A DNA stretch of 64,000 bases from Fremontodendron californicum (taxonomy: Eukaryota > Streptophyta > Magnoliopsida > Malvales > Malvaceae), in contig JAULJL010000001.1 of the NCBI GenBank assembly GCA_030761205.1, forward strand, positions 42,263,645-42,327,644. The letters are read 5' to 3'. The position numbers and the translations under genes were made by a program. Positions 35,537 to 46,345 of the stretch are shown piece after piece. Position 1 is the first letter of the stretch, and every line of letters starts with the position of its first letter. The notes under the pieces were generated by a model. The model saw nothing but the letters and a program-made list of their open reading frames with translations, did no database searches and was not told the origin of the DNA.

Positions 35537-36428
35537 TTTTTTTTTTTTTCCTTTTCCTTTTAATTTTAATTTTAATGGGAAATGGGATTGTGATTAGAAA
35601 TTCGGTGGTCTTTTTGTGACAGTGTTGACTGTTGAGAGAGCAGCAGAGCAGCTGAGACTGGGAGAGGATAACGTACAAGGAATAGACGATAATGCCCTAA
35701 GCATTTACCTGCTAACACGTCGTCGTATTATCTTGCACTTCCAAAGTCTTTGAGATAACATCATTTTTTTTCTTAAGTTTTTGAAATATACAACAAAATG
35801 AAACATAAATTATAGTTTTTCAGCTTTTAAGTAGGAAAGCATAGATTATTATGTATATAGCGAGAAATTCGTTTATAAAAAATATATGTAGCACTCTCTT
35901 GATTGAACTTTTCGGTAAATACATGCAAGCTATATAGAATGCAATAATTATTTCAAGGAATTTTTCGGCTTGCCAGAGAAAAGCAGGGGATATGCAATTG
36001 ATGCTATATCCAGATAAAATGGCAAAGACAAACTTGATTACAGGTTCATGAACCAATCTGGTCTCAGCAGTGGAGCCTGAGAAAATGCCAAAGCAATGCC
36101 AATGCCATTTTCCAATTTCTTATTCAAAAGGATATTTTATTATGCACTTTAAAGTAGTGATAAGTACAGCAAAATTGATTATCCAAATCAATCCTGAATG
36201 CAAACAGTTGAACTCGTCAGAATAAATTTTTTTAGATCATTAGAGACTTAAAGCTTGATGAGATGATGTACTTAAAGAGTTCAATCACATCTTGCCATTC
36301 ATTGCCTTTGAAGTTCTCATAAATGCTTTAACAAAATGGTTAACTAATTAATGCTGTCATGCCCTCCACCCCCCCTCTGAAAAAGCAATAATTTCAGGAC
36401 CCTAGTTTATAAAAAGATTTAAATCAAA
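35537..36428. other. Spacer between uS9c and MATE genes
   Basis: Promoter and leader of the uS9c gene at the right of 35537 (a T-rich run, then mixed sequence), then AT-rich DNA with the 3' UTR of the downstream MATE gene. No other gene is seen. Confidence 0.45.
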
Positions 36429-39422
36429 TCAATGCTCTCCAGTTGATCCTCCCCATCTCTTCACACGACTTTCTGCTTCTTCAGCCTGCATATGAGAAGA
36501 CTGGTGACTAAGATTTGCTTTGAAGTTTGTACTGAACAGATTAAATGAATTAGAGAAGCATGATTTAGCCATTTAGGACTAGGAACATTGAGTAGTCAAG
36601 GGCAGGGATACTAACTTCCTTGTTCCAGTTGGTAAGTGAAGTGACAACTATCAAGATTAAGGTTTGTAAAACAATGCCTCCAATCATACCTGACCAAATA
36701 CCCTGCAATTCAGAAGTAATAGCAAAGATAAAAAAAAATTCACCAAAAGGAAATAATATATACAAGCACTATCAGGATAAGCTCTTTGGTTGATCATTTG
36801 AAAAGTGGGAAATCGAAATGAAATCTTTCCATTATTACACTCTTTAGCATTTGACAAGGCTTTCAACAAAATATAATCACCATAAAACATTGGACATTTG
36901 GACTATTAGGTTAAATGAGCTTTCATAGCATAATAATCAACCATAAGGATTAGACCTGTCCATGGATTAGATCACCTATCCAAATCCGAAGGCTCACCCG
37001 ATATTTGAAAGGGTTTGAACGAGCAAATATGATTTTAATACCATACTTATATCTGGCCCGACCCATAAACACCTCTAATCACGATTACAAATTTAATCTC
37101 ATAGAAGGAAGGATTTACTTCTATATTTAAGTTCTAAACTACTTTTCAACAAGTTATCACTTATCAGGAACCTAGGGAGAATAGGCAAAGTAAGTTACCA
37201 TAACCCCAAAACCAAATGTGAATCCAAGGAGTATGCCAGCCGGTAATCCAACAATATAGTAACACCCAATGTTGATGTAGGCGACAAGAGATTGCCATCC
37301 AGCTCCAACAGCAACACCTTATGGAATCAAATTGTGTAGAAAAAAAAGAAAAATGAATTAACAAAGAGTAACTTCCTCCAGCAAAGGTCTAGGTTAATTC
37401 AGTGTTTCTTCAAACTTCTATTTCTAGTACTTACCAGATAAGACAGGTTGGAGGCTGTTTAAGAGTACCGTAAACCCCAACAATGTAGCTAACTTGGTAG
37501 TTTCTTCAGCAACAGCATAACTGTTGGTGAAAAGGTAAGGGAAGTAATCTTTCGTTGCAAACACCACAATCATGCAAACAAAGCCTATGCCGACTGATGT
37601 GATTGAAACAACTAGCACAGCAAATTTTGCAAGCCAAGCGTTCCCAGCTCCAAGTTCATTTGATACTCTCACACTGGTAAGAGCATGAATTCCAGGGAGT
37701 ACAATTATAAGAGTTCAAATTTATAACTAATCGAACATATAATAATTTCTATTACGAGGAGATGGAAAATGGGGAGAACTGCACCTTATAGCAGCATTGA
37801 ACCCGATTGCAATCATTGCATCCCATCCATTTATGTTCATGCTGGAAATAGGAGAAAATGAAAGTTGAGAAAAAAGCATTTATCTCCTAGGGAACCAGAA
37901 AAACACTCCATCTCAATTTCATTCAAATTAAATGCAATCCTGAACCAAATATAAATGATGTCTTTAACTCTAAAGACAGAACCAACTTGAAGCTGATTAC
38001 CAGTGAAGAATTTTGTTCCACTTGCAAGTTACTCTCGTCATCTCATTTTCATGGCTAACAAAAATAAAAACTATGCAGTGGATTAACCATTGAGTAAGAA
38101 AAGATAATGGAACACCTACCAAATGGAAATGGCATCAACTGGTATCAGAGGGTTTGGCAGGCGACCAGTTATGACTACCAGCACCATCAAGTACCAAAAC
38201 TCCAAACTGCAATTCGTTTCCTATAACTGCTGTTAAGTATCAAATCGAACCAGATACCATGGTTTATATACAGCATAAAGGGAAGGGAGGAAAGAAAGTA
38301 GAAACATACCATAACATAATAGCAGAAGCCAAAGAAAGCTTGACAAAGCCAAATAGATCCGCAAATGCTAGCCATGAGAATCCACACCAAGCACCATCCG
38401 ACTTGGTAATAAAAATGTATAATAACTGTCCAATAACTATGAGCCACCATGACGTATTTAAAGTTATTGCTGCTCCAATTAAGCCCCATCCGAGTTTAAA
38501 TATCAGCAGCCAGCTGAAAAAAACATGTAGCACTAAAACCAGAGCTGAAACCCAAGCCATTACCATGACTTTCCTTTGAGCTTGTAAGAACTTCTGTATA
38601 GGGAAGTTCATAGCATAAGCAAATAATTGCGGCAGCATCCACACAGCAAATTTACCTGCAACAACAAGTTCAGATCTCATTTTTCCTCATATTTTGTAAG
38701 TTCAGGTTTGATTAATTTTCTTTTAAGAATAAAGCAAAATTCCAACCTGCTGCATTGGAGATTTCAGTGGTCTCTCCAAATAGTTCAAGAATGGGAGGTG
38801 ACCAAATGTAGATGGGAACCAATAAACATGCTGTAGTCAACAGGATGACCCATGATCTCTGCATGTACACTCCCAACATCCTTAGCCTCCCAGCACCATA
38901 TGCTTGACCACATAATGTCTCCAATGCGCTCCCCATTCCTAACTGTGACAAATTATTCAATCATGAAAGATGAACACGAAATTTCATTTCTAGAAATTAG
39001 TCCATATTTGCTAAAATAAAGAGCTTTCTTGCAAGTCTCAAGTAACCTTCCTTTGTTTTGGACTCTTTCCAACTTTTGTAAAACCAAAAACAAAAGAATC
39101 TTAACAAAACAAAAAAACAGAAATGACAAAACTAAAGCAGAACAAGTGAACAACTACTTACCATGACACCGAAAGCAAGGCCAGCTACGACAGAGTTCTC
39201 AACGGACACCGCAGCAAGGTCTAGCTCACTAACAAAGCCAGCAAACGTTTGGGTGAGTGCTCCCAATGAATACTGACAAATTGCTGTGAAAATTGATGGC
39301 CCTGCTAGGTTCCATAACCTCTTGGACTCAGTTCCGAACTCCTTAACCCAGCTCACAGGGTTTTCTACTTGGTTGCTATCATTGCCATGAATGTTAAGAA
39401 GTGGAGCAATGTCCACAGCCAT
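36429..39422 (-). CDS. MATE efflux transporter (DETOXIFICATION family)
   Basis: Nine exons on the minus strand: 39162-39422, 38747-38942, 38310-38655, 38120-38206, 37785-37841, 37435-37673, 37199-37317, 36616-36702 and 36429-36485 (482 residues, all phases consistent). It is a multidrug and toxic compound extrusion antiporter with about twelve membrane helices, exporting flavonoids, alkaloids or other organic compounds in exchange for protons. Family marks: LAGPSIFTAICQYSLGALTQTFAG in helix 1, LGMGSALETLCGQAYGAGRLRMLGVYMQRSW (CGQAxGA motif), CLEFWYLMVLVVITGRLPNP, and VRVSNELGAGNAWLAK (RVSNELGAGN motif). The second internal repeat ends with GVAVGAGWQSLVAYINIGCYYIVGLPAG. The short last exon encodes a basic tail, WNKEAEEAESRVKRW. 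It resembles the DTX27-35 clade of Arabidopsis, which includes vacuolar members; substrate is unknown. An eroded hAT MITE lies in the intron 36703-37198. Confidence 0.92.
36951..37077. mobile_element. Eroded short hAT MITE in a MATE-gene intron
   Basis: The 127-bp segment begins TAGACCTGTCCATGG and ends with the complement of TAGAGGTGTTTATGGGTCGG, the same end types as the element at 32378-32672. The flanks ATAAGGAT and ATCACGAT share five of eight bases, so the target duplication is decayed or doubtful. It includes GGCCCGACCC and TATCCAAATCCG motifs. Confidence 0.6.
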
Positions 39423-41240
39423 AGCTGCGTTCTATGAATCTTTGCACTGCAAATGAACTAAACTACACGTTTACCATGAAGGGTTTCTCTCTACCTTGTA
39501 TTTTAATCTTTTAAGATAAGAAAATTTTCGGAATGTTCAGATGTTGTTTAAATAGGAATTAATTGTCTGCTGAAAAGGTAGATATGCTTTCGGCTTTGGT
39601 TGAACAATTTGTTTGAAAGGTTGTTAAAAAATTTAAAATTGACTTCTCAGAGTTACAAATACTTCGGGTAACTGGTTTCAGAGACTAGAGTCGGTGTTTG
39701 TTCCAGCTGCTAACTACTTTGTCGTTACCCCATATTTTTTATTTTTTTATAAAATATTTGTGTCAAATATATAATCGAATAACAATTATTCAAATATAAA
39801 TAAATTTTTTTTTTATAAATATACTCACATCAAGAACACGAAACACTCGTTCCCGAATTCAAATAACACTGTGAATATCAGAGGACTGAGCTGGCCGTGG
39901 ATAATGTTTGATGTTGAAAAAAACAAAGTTAACTTCATTTTGACCCTTTTGGGTTTTCATCCTCTCAATTCGATCCCTTATAGTTTTTTTTCTTCACATT
40001 TGTATCATTGAGGTTATGGTAAGAATTAAGATGGTAATTTTTCTAACATATGATAAGAATAAAACAAAGTAATGTAAAAATATTTTTTCTTTTTAATTTT
40101 TATTTATCTTATTTTTTTTTTTTTAAAAATTATCTATTGGTACTTGGTAGAGTACTCAACACTTAATTTTAATTTTTAATATTTTCAAATATCAAAAAAG
40201 AGTTTTTCTTTTAAATTGATTGGTTTGGCCCAATTTATATAGCCACTTAATATTTTCGTTAAACCCTAATGAGAAATAAAAATTTTGTTGAGCTTTTTTA
40301 TTATTTTTTTTCATTTGTTTTCGCTAAGCCCTTATGAGAAATACAATTTTTGTTGAACTTTTCTATTTTTTTTTTCAATTGTTTTCATTAAACCCTTATG
40401 AAAAATAAATCAATCACATTTACTAACATAACATGTAAATCTTACACCACATGTTACTCACATGATAATCATCGGCATTTCTGTAAAAAAAAAAAAAAAG
40501 CCAAACTTTGCTTCCACATATTTTCATAGGTTCAAAAATGGCCGGGTAGCCTGCCCAACTTAGAGCTTATCAGTACATACTTGGGTCCATGACGGTTTCG
40601 TTGGAGTGTTGGCGATGACTGGTGATATGTATTTACTATTTTTGTTGGAGAGTTTATAATTTTCATAGGTTAAACATTGAGATTTAAACTTCAGATATGT
40701 TAGATGTTTCCTCTTTAAAATGACAGCATATGAATCAATTAGATTAAGTTTCGAATTAATCTTTCCATTAGCATGTTACTAGAGAGCAAATGAATAGCAT
40801 ATTATCATGGGGATAGAGTCAATAGACCTTGGATATCTACTTATATTTTGCTTTTGACCCCACCAAGATTTGATTTGGATCGAAGATCAAATTAATTTCT
40901 TTGGTCTTGAAATTAAAACATTTAAAAAGAAAAAAAAAAAGAAAGAAAAAGTGATGGTTGGCATTCTAACGTGCCGGCCCTCCAAGTCTTTGGATCAAGA
41001 ACGGCTAACCAAGCAGTCTCAATTAATCATGGTGACGGTTGCTGTTCAATTGTTTAAACTAATGTTGTTCAATTAATCATGTTTCTTTTGTTCTCTTATT
41101 TCAGCCGACACTCACAATTACAAAGATGTCTGAATTATAGTTTCCGAATCAATGTTGCATCAAAGCTCAAATTCACTCACAACTGTCCACATATTTTTGT
41201 TCATCTATTAAAAAAAAAAGAAAAACCAGTGAGTGAGTAA
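39423..41240. other. MATE promoter and AT-rich spacer
   Basis: The leader and promoter of the MATE gene lie just right of 39422; TATTTAAA on the minus strand at 39547-39554 is a possible TATA element. Two nearly repeated stretches around TTTCGCTAAGCCCTTATGAGAAATA and related copies lie at about 40255-40410. No gene is visible. Confidence 0.4.
40254..40412. repeat. Three imperfect direct repeats of about 65 bp
   Basis: The motif 'TTTTCGTTAAACCCTAATGAGAAATAAAAATTTTGTTGAGCTTTT' recurs three times with changes at about 40254, 40316 and 40382. Spacing is about 62-66 bases. It is a short local tandem repeat of unknown origin. Confidence 0.6.
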
Positions 41241-41439
41241 ATGTACAAATTTCTAAAGCCCTTTGGCTTTTCCTTGGAGCAAAGCATTGTGCATGCTTCT
41301 TCCGATAGCCTATGGACCACGAATCCAATCTTCGGCTCTCATTTCTCTGATCCTATTCGTGTCTTCATTCTCGTAACGTAAATTTATTTACAGCGTATCC
41401 CATTTCTTTTCCCCTTCTTTTCTCAATTGACATAATCTA

Positions 41440-41720
41440 AGATTAGAAAAGCTGTCAATACGTGATCCTGTCGGGAGAGAAGGAACTCGTTCGAGTGAGG
41501 GAGAAAAACAGGTAGACGAAAAGACGGCTTAATTCCTTTAAAACCAAAAAGTTGAGGGTATGAAAACAACCTCGAAAAAAAAAATAGAGTCGCCACCAAT
41601 CTTTTTTTGACTAGGTGTGATCAGCCACCTATTAAAACCGATTTTCAAAAAAATATTTTAAAACCAATTTTATAATCTGCGTTTTGAATCAGAGAAAACA
41701 AAACAAGCTCATTTTATGGT
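41440..41720. other. Probable interspersed-repeat fragment
   Basis: The string AGAGTCGCCACCAATCTTTTTTTGACTAGGTGTGATCAG, with GGGAGAGAAGGAACTCG upstream, looks like a high-copy repeat seen in several eudicot genomes. I cannot assign its class, and no long terminal repeat or coding remnant is visible. Confidence 0.3.
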
Positions 41721-42360
41721 TCTGAAAATTATAGTTTCAGACAAAATTCATTTTTAATGTTTGACCCAATTCTTTATCTAATAAAAAAATCGATTTCGCT
41801 TGAAAAAAAAAACGGCTACAAAGACGATGCAAATAAAGAAGATGGTGTCGTGGAATTCATCTATTTGATCACCGGTAAAATACTAATCGATCATATTTGT
41901 ATTTCGTAATCCCCGTTAAACAGTTGAAAACAAACGAGAAAGAAAGCGACACTGAAAAAATAAATACTCATTACCAGAATGAGGACACAAATAAGAGCAG
42001 AGAAATGGAGACAAAAGATTTCTATTCACGGATCACTACAGTCCACGGGGCCGATTTGTTAAATCGTAGACAAACTACTCCGACCGTATAATTAACAATC
42101 TATTAAAATGAAGCTTCCAAAGTAAAAACAATTGTGATAATAGGAAAATTTTTGTTTTAAAATTATCCATAACAAAAAAAAAAAAAAAAGTTGCTTGTAC
42201 TACAGACTACAGTAACTTTACTAGACTGATTAATTAGTAGAAATTGCAAGATTGAAAATGAGCAAAAATTTTTATGTTTTCCTTTGACAAGTAATTTCCC
42301 AAGTGCAGGCCAGCAGCAACCGGCGGGTGCTCCTCGAGTGGCTTTGCCGATCAACTATAA

Positions 42361-42782
42361 GTAATGAGTTTGTATTTAATGTACTGTCAGTGTATAGGTT
42401 CATACACTGACGACAATAAATCTTACGATTTAGGATTAGGGTTAAGATTAGAGTTAGGGGTTATGATTTTAGGGTTTAAAGTTTATTTATTAATGAGGTG
42501 TCATTATAGGATTTATTGTCAGTGTATAAACCTATACACTGATAGTGAATTCTACGATGATACTTGTAAAAAGCTAGTGCTAGATTTAAAATTTAGGATT
42601 AAGGTTAGGGTTAGAGTTAAAGTTTAAGGTTTAGAGACACTTGTTAAAACCTAGGGTTAGATTTAGGATTTAAGATTAAGGTAAGGGTTAAAGTTCGAGA
42701 TTAGGGTTTTAAGGTTTATTTATTAATCAGTGTTAATATATAAATTTATATACTGACAGTGTATCAAATACAAATCCATTAA
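42361..42782. mobile_element. MITE with long inverted ends and telomere-like filler
   Basis: The left end (TTTGTATTTAATGTACTGTC then AGTGTATA) matches the complement of the right end (TTTGTATTTGATACACTGTC then AGTATATA) over about 35 bp. A third inverted copy of the TGTCAGTGTATA...TATACACTGA motif lies near 42510-42546. The space between is filled with degenerate TTAGGG/TTTAGGG-like strings (GGATTAGGGTTAAGATTAGA and similar). No coding capacity is credible. The superfamily is uncertain. Confidence 0.65.
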
Positions 42783-43815
42783 TTATTATATTAAAAGAGA
42801 AACGTACGGTCAGTTAGAAAGTCATAGCTCGACTTGGGGCAACTCAAGCTTCGACGATCATGGCTTTGCTTTTTGCCCTCAAAAGTTTAATCACGTTAAC
42901 TTTTTGGTATATTCTTGCACTCACCCTGTAATAACACGTTATTGGTACAACATCCTATATATGAGAATTTATATGATTTTCTTCAACTTTTTTTTTTTCT
43001 GATTTTTATGGATAAAATTTATAGTTAAAAAAAATAAAAAATTACTGGCCATATATTGATTTTTTTTACTTAATTTAATTAAAAAGAATAGGAGCATTTA
43101 AGATGCTAAATTTAGTCATTAAATTTTGAGTGTCTATACTTGTATAATTAGACAGGTTTAATTTTCTTGACACGTTGTAAACCATCCATCTTTATCAAAA
43201 AACAGGGCCTTGGGACGTCGTTGTAAGTTAGCTCAACGTACAAGAAACCATATGGATCATATATTTTTGATACCGCCTTCTATTGTTCAAACAAAAAGAA
43301 AAAATTGGTTCATAAGATTGATAGTTTCAACTTTGTGCTTAGCGGCGCCGGTGTATGCCGCAGTTGATTTTTGATGTTATTCATATTTGAAAGTGAGTAT
43401 TGAATATAATTATGTATTTTATATTAATATACTCATTTTTTTAAAATTTTTCATATATTTAAAAAATTATATTTTAAAAATTATATTTAAATATATGTCG
43501 AATTATTTAAAAAAATAAAAAAAATCTGAATAAATACCTGTTCCTCTAGCATCCTTCAGTCGACATTTTTTAGTTTAGCTCATTACCCTTAAGACGTTTA
43601 AATATGTTCTTCAATTGCGAGGGTTTGCTTGTTAGATATGGTTAATGGTCGTTGTCAACTTTGATTATAACTTTCATATTGTCAAAAACGCCCAACCTAA
43701 CTCGTAGACAAAACGTATATAGTCTTCAAATAAGAGATCGCTAATAGAAGATTTCAGACTATTTGACTTTTTGTTTTCATATCTCCACGGCCAAAAGCAA
43801 AAAAAAATTCGTATT
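42783..43815. other. Spacer upstream of the 5-phosphatase gene
   Basis: AT-rich DNA without a supported gene. The stretch 43370-43540 resembles an extremely eroded copy of the CTATGTT-ended element body (T-run, TTTTTCATATATTT and an A-rich end), at low confidence. Confidence 0.35.
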
Positions 43816-43822
43816 TATATAA
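43816..43822 (+). promoter_or_regulatory. TATA box of the 5-phosphatase gene
   Basis: TATATAA lies 141 bases upstream of the ATG at 43957, suggesting transcription from about 43850 with a CT-rich leader (TCTCTCTCTCCCTC). Confidence 0.5.
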
Positions 43823-43956
43823 TGTCACATCTTATTCTCATAAGGTTTCCAATTCAAGCAAGCTAGCTGTCTCTCTCTCCCTCTTACAAATTTGAGTTTT
43901 TTTGTCCAAAGTCTTCAGTTTGCTGGTTATGGTAATCTTAACCCAAAAAGAAAACT

Positions 43957-44570
43957 ATGGGAAATTCCAACACAATCCAAACTGGTAAAGGGTACGTGAA
44001 ACTTCTTTTGTAATTAGATTATGATCAGTGTCTCTTCTCGATCCTAACAAACAATGGGCATTGGCATTACTGATGAAATAATATTATGTCTTTATTTTGC
44101 AGAAGAAGATCGAAGTATAAGAGAAAACCAGCTGTTGATTCTTTCAACAACCCCGTTGGAACTCATGAAGGAATAAAGACAGTAGGGGCCGATAATCTTT
44201 GCGACTTCTCAACAAATTCCGAACTTTGCATTTGCATAGTAACTTGGAACATGAATGGACAGGTTGAAAATTAATTAATGATCATCATCTTTCAGTACTG
44301 TGCTGATATTTTCATCATTATTTCATTAGTATAATATATATATATATATATATCCTCCTCTTATAAGGTCTCATATGAAGATCTGGTCGAGCTGGTTGGG
44401 AGCAACCGGAGGTTTGATCTACTTGTGGTTGGTTTGCAAGAGGTGCCTCGAAACAATCTTGCGCGATTGTTGCAGGATGCTCTAGGTGAAACTCACGAGT
44501 AAGCAACAAAACCCTTTCTCTTTCTTTCTTCTGCTATTGTTTTGACGCTTCAGTCAACTCGCATTTAACC

Positions 44571-44612
<42 letters not shown>

Positions 44613-46345
44613 CTTGTTAGGAAAGGCAATTATGCAGTCTCTGCAACTATATGTGTTCGGACCAAAGAATTCAGACTTGTTCATCGAAGGTTAGAGCCTG
44701 TCATTTTGGTGTGAAGTCCATTTTTTCCATTGTTATTTAAAGACTAATTAGATAGAGCTTAGATGGGGGTAATTGATTTTTTTTGTTTGTTTGCAATCGG
44801 ACATGTAGAACTTAAGGTGGATAAGCATTCCGTTGGAGGCTGTGGAGGAATGATGAGGAGAAAGAAAGGGGCCGTGGCAATCCGTATCAACTACAAAGGA
44901 TTCAGAATGGTGTTTATCACTTGCCATCTCTCTGGTAAGCCCTGTTTTGTTCAATTATCAGCAACGTTAAAAGGCATTAACCAGACAAAATGGACTTTGG
45001 ACCCAATTTTTCTTGAATTTAATTTCTTGCAAGAATCAATAGTTTGCTGATTGAATATCAAAACTTAGTGCCAACGAGAGGAGTTTTAGGGTAAGCTCCT
45101 AGGTGAGCTTAAAATAGGTTTCATTACATATAAATATGATAAAATTACATATAAACATGATAAATTATATAAAGTTATCATGTATTTATGTAAAAAAAAA
45201 TTACATATAAACATAACAAATTACATATAACATTACAATTACATATAAACATAACAAATTACATATAAACATAACATATATGTCATGTATTTATATAAAA
45301 AAAATTATATATATACATGATAAATTACATATGTTTTGGAGCATATGGGAATCTCATTTTAAAAAAATTTCTTAGAATTTTCCCAACAAAAAGACCTAGG
45401 AAAATGCATCCATTGGGGTTTAATCGGACTTAAACCGCCAAAGACCTGGCTGGCAATGGTCGCCCCAGCCTATATAACAAATCAAAGTTGCTAAAACTAA
45501 GCCCATTTAAGGCCCACACATGATTGATTATATCCATCAAATTTTCATTCAAAAGCCCTTAAAAGTATGGGCCACTAATGATTTGATTTGATATTGTCCT
45601 GTAAGCAGCTCATGCTCGAAACGTAGAAGAGAGAAATTCACAGTGCAGGCACATATCGCACTCTCTCTTCTCCAAGTATTGGAACCCTTACGCCAGGCCC
45701 GCCCACATCACCGTATGGTTGGGAGACCTCAATTACAGGCTACAAGGCATCAATACACATCCCGCCCGAAACTTAATACAAAGAAACCTTCACAGAGTCA
45801 GTAGTCCATCTTGCTATTTTCTCAACTTATCTTTCACTAGTTTTCAATTTCATCGATCATAATAGCCCAATTGCCTGAACTTTTCTGTTTACTTGTTGCT
45901 GCTGCACTGCAGCTGCTCACAAGCAAAGATCAACTCCTTCAGGAGGCCGAAAGAGGGCAGATTTTCAACGGATATTGTGAAGGAACACTCACATTCAAAC
46001 CAACGTATAAGTATAATATAGGAAGTAGCAACTACGATACGAGTTACAAGGTAATAATAATGCTCTCTATCTGTCACATTCAATGTGCAAATATTATAGG
46101 GATTCTTTGCTTTGTTTAAATATCTTCCTAATACGATTCTAACTTAATTTCCGTCCTCTCTCCTTGGTTTTTTATTGTAACTTTGACAGGTACGAGTTCC
46201 ATCATGGACTGATCGAATCTTGTTCAAGATCGAAGGTCCTGACAAAATTAGCGCAAGTTTGCAATGTTACGAATCAGTTGATGAAATTTATAGTTCTGAC
46301 CATAAACCAGTGAGAGCCCACCTTTGTTTCAATGTCAGCAAATAG
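43957..46345 (+). CDS. IP5P11: Type IV inositol polyphosphate 5-phosphatase (IP5P11-like)
   Basis: Eight exons: 43957-43991, 44103-44262, 44368-44498, 44613-44689, 44809-44934, 45609-45796, 45913-46050 and 46190-46345 (336 residues, frame closed). The enzyme removes the 5-phosphate of phosphoinositides, dampening lipid signalling. The endonuclease/exonuclease/phosphatase fold is clear: TWNMNGQ (metal-binding Asn), LLVVGLQEVP (metal-binding Glu), FITCHLSAH, HITVWLGDLNYRLQG (about 210-223), VPSWTDRILFK (about 288-298) and SSDHKPVRAHL (about 321). These are the two 5-phosphatase signatures WxGDxNYR and PxWTDRI plus the catalytic SDHKP. The protein consists of the catalytic domain alone with a short N-terminus, the length and style of Arabidopsis 5PTase11, which acts on PI(4,5)P2. 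MGNSN at the start could be N-myristoylated. Two introns carry TA microsatellites at their acceptor ends. Confidence 0.92.
44334..44353. repeat. TA microsatellite in intron 2 of the 5-phosphatase gene
   Basis: A run of alternating TA followed after only 14 bases by the 3' splice site at 44366-44367. Confidence 0.8.
44574..44609. repeat. TA microsatellite abutting the acceptor of intron 3 of the 5-phosphatase gene
   Basis: About 18 TA units ending directly at the TCAG acceptor (AG at 44611-44612). No pyrimidine-rich tract separates the repeat from the splice site. Confidence 0.85.
45081..45385. mobile_element. ACATATAAACAT-rich repeat, copy 1, in intron 5 of the 5-phosphatase gene
   Basis: The segment consists of reiterated TTACATATAAACATNATAAA units, bounded by GTAAGCTCC on the left and GAATCTCATTTTAAAAAAATTTCTTAGAATTTTCCCAA on the right. 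The same sequence appears reversed at 57705-57875, so it is a dispersed non-coding element. A transposase is absent and the superfamily is unknown. Confidence 0.65.

Noticed and set aside
42364..42627. 87-codon plus-strand frame with RLRLELG and RVRVKV strings
   Set aside because: It is made of the telomere-like filler and inverted ends of a MITE; the composition is repeat-driven.
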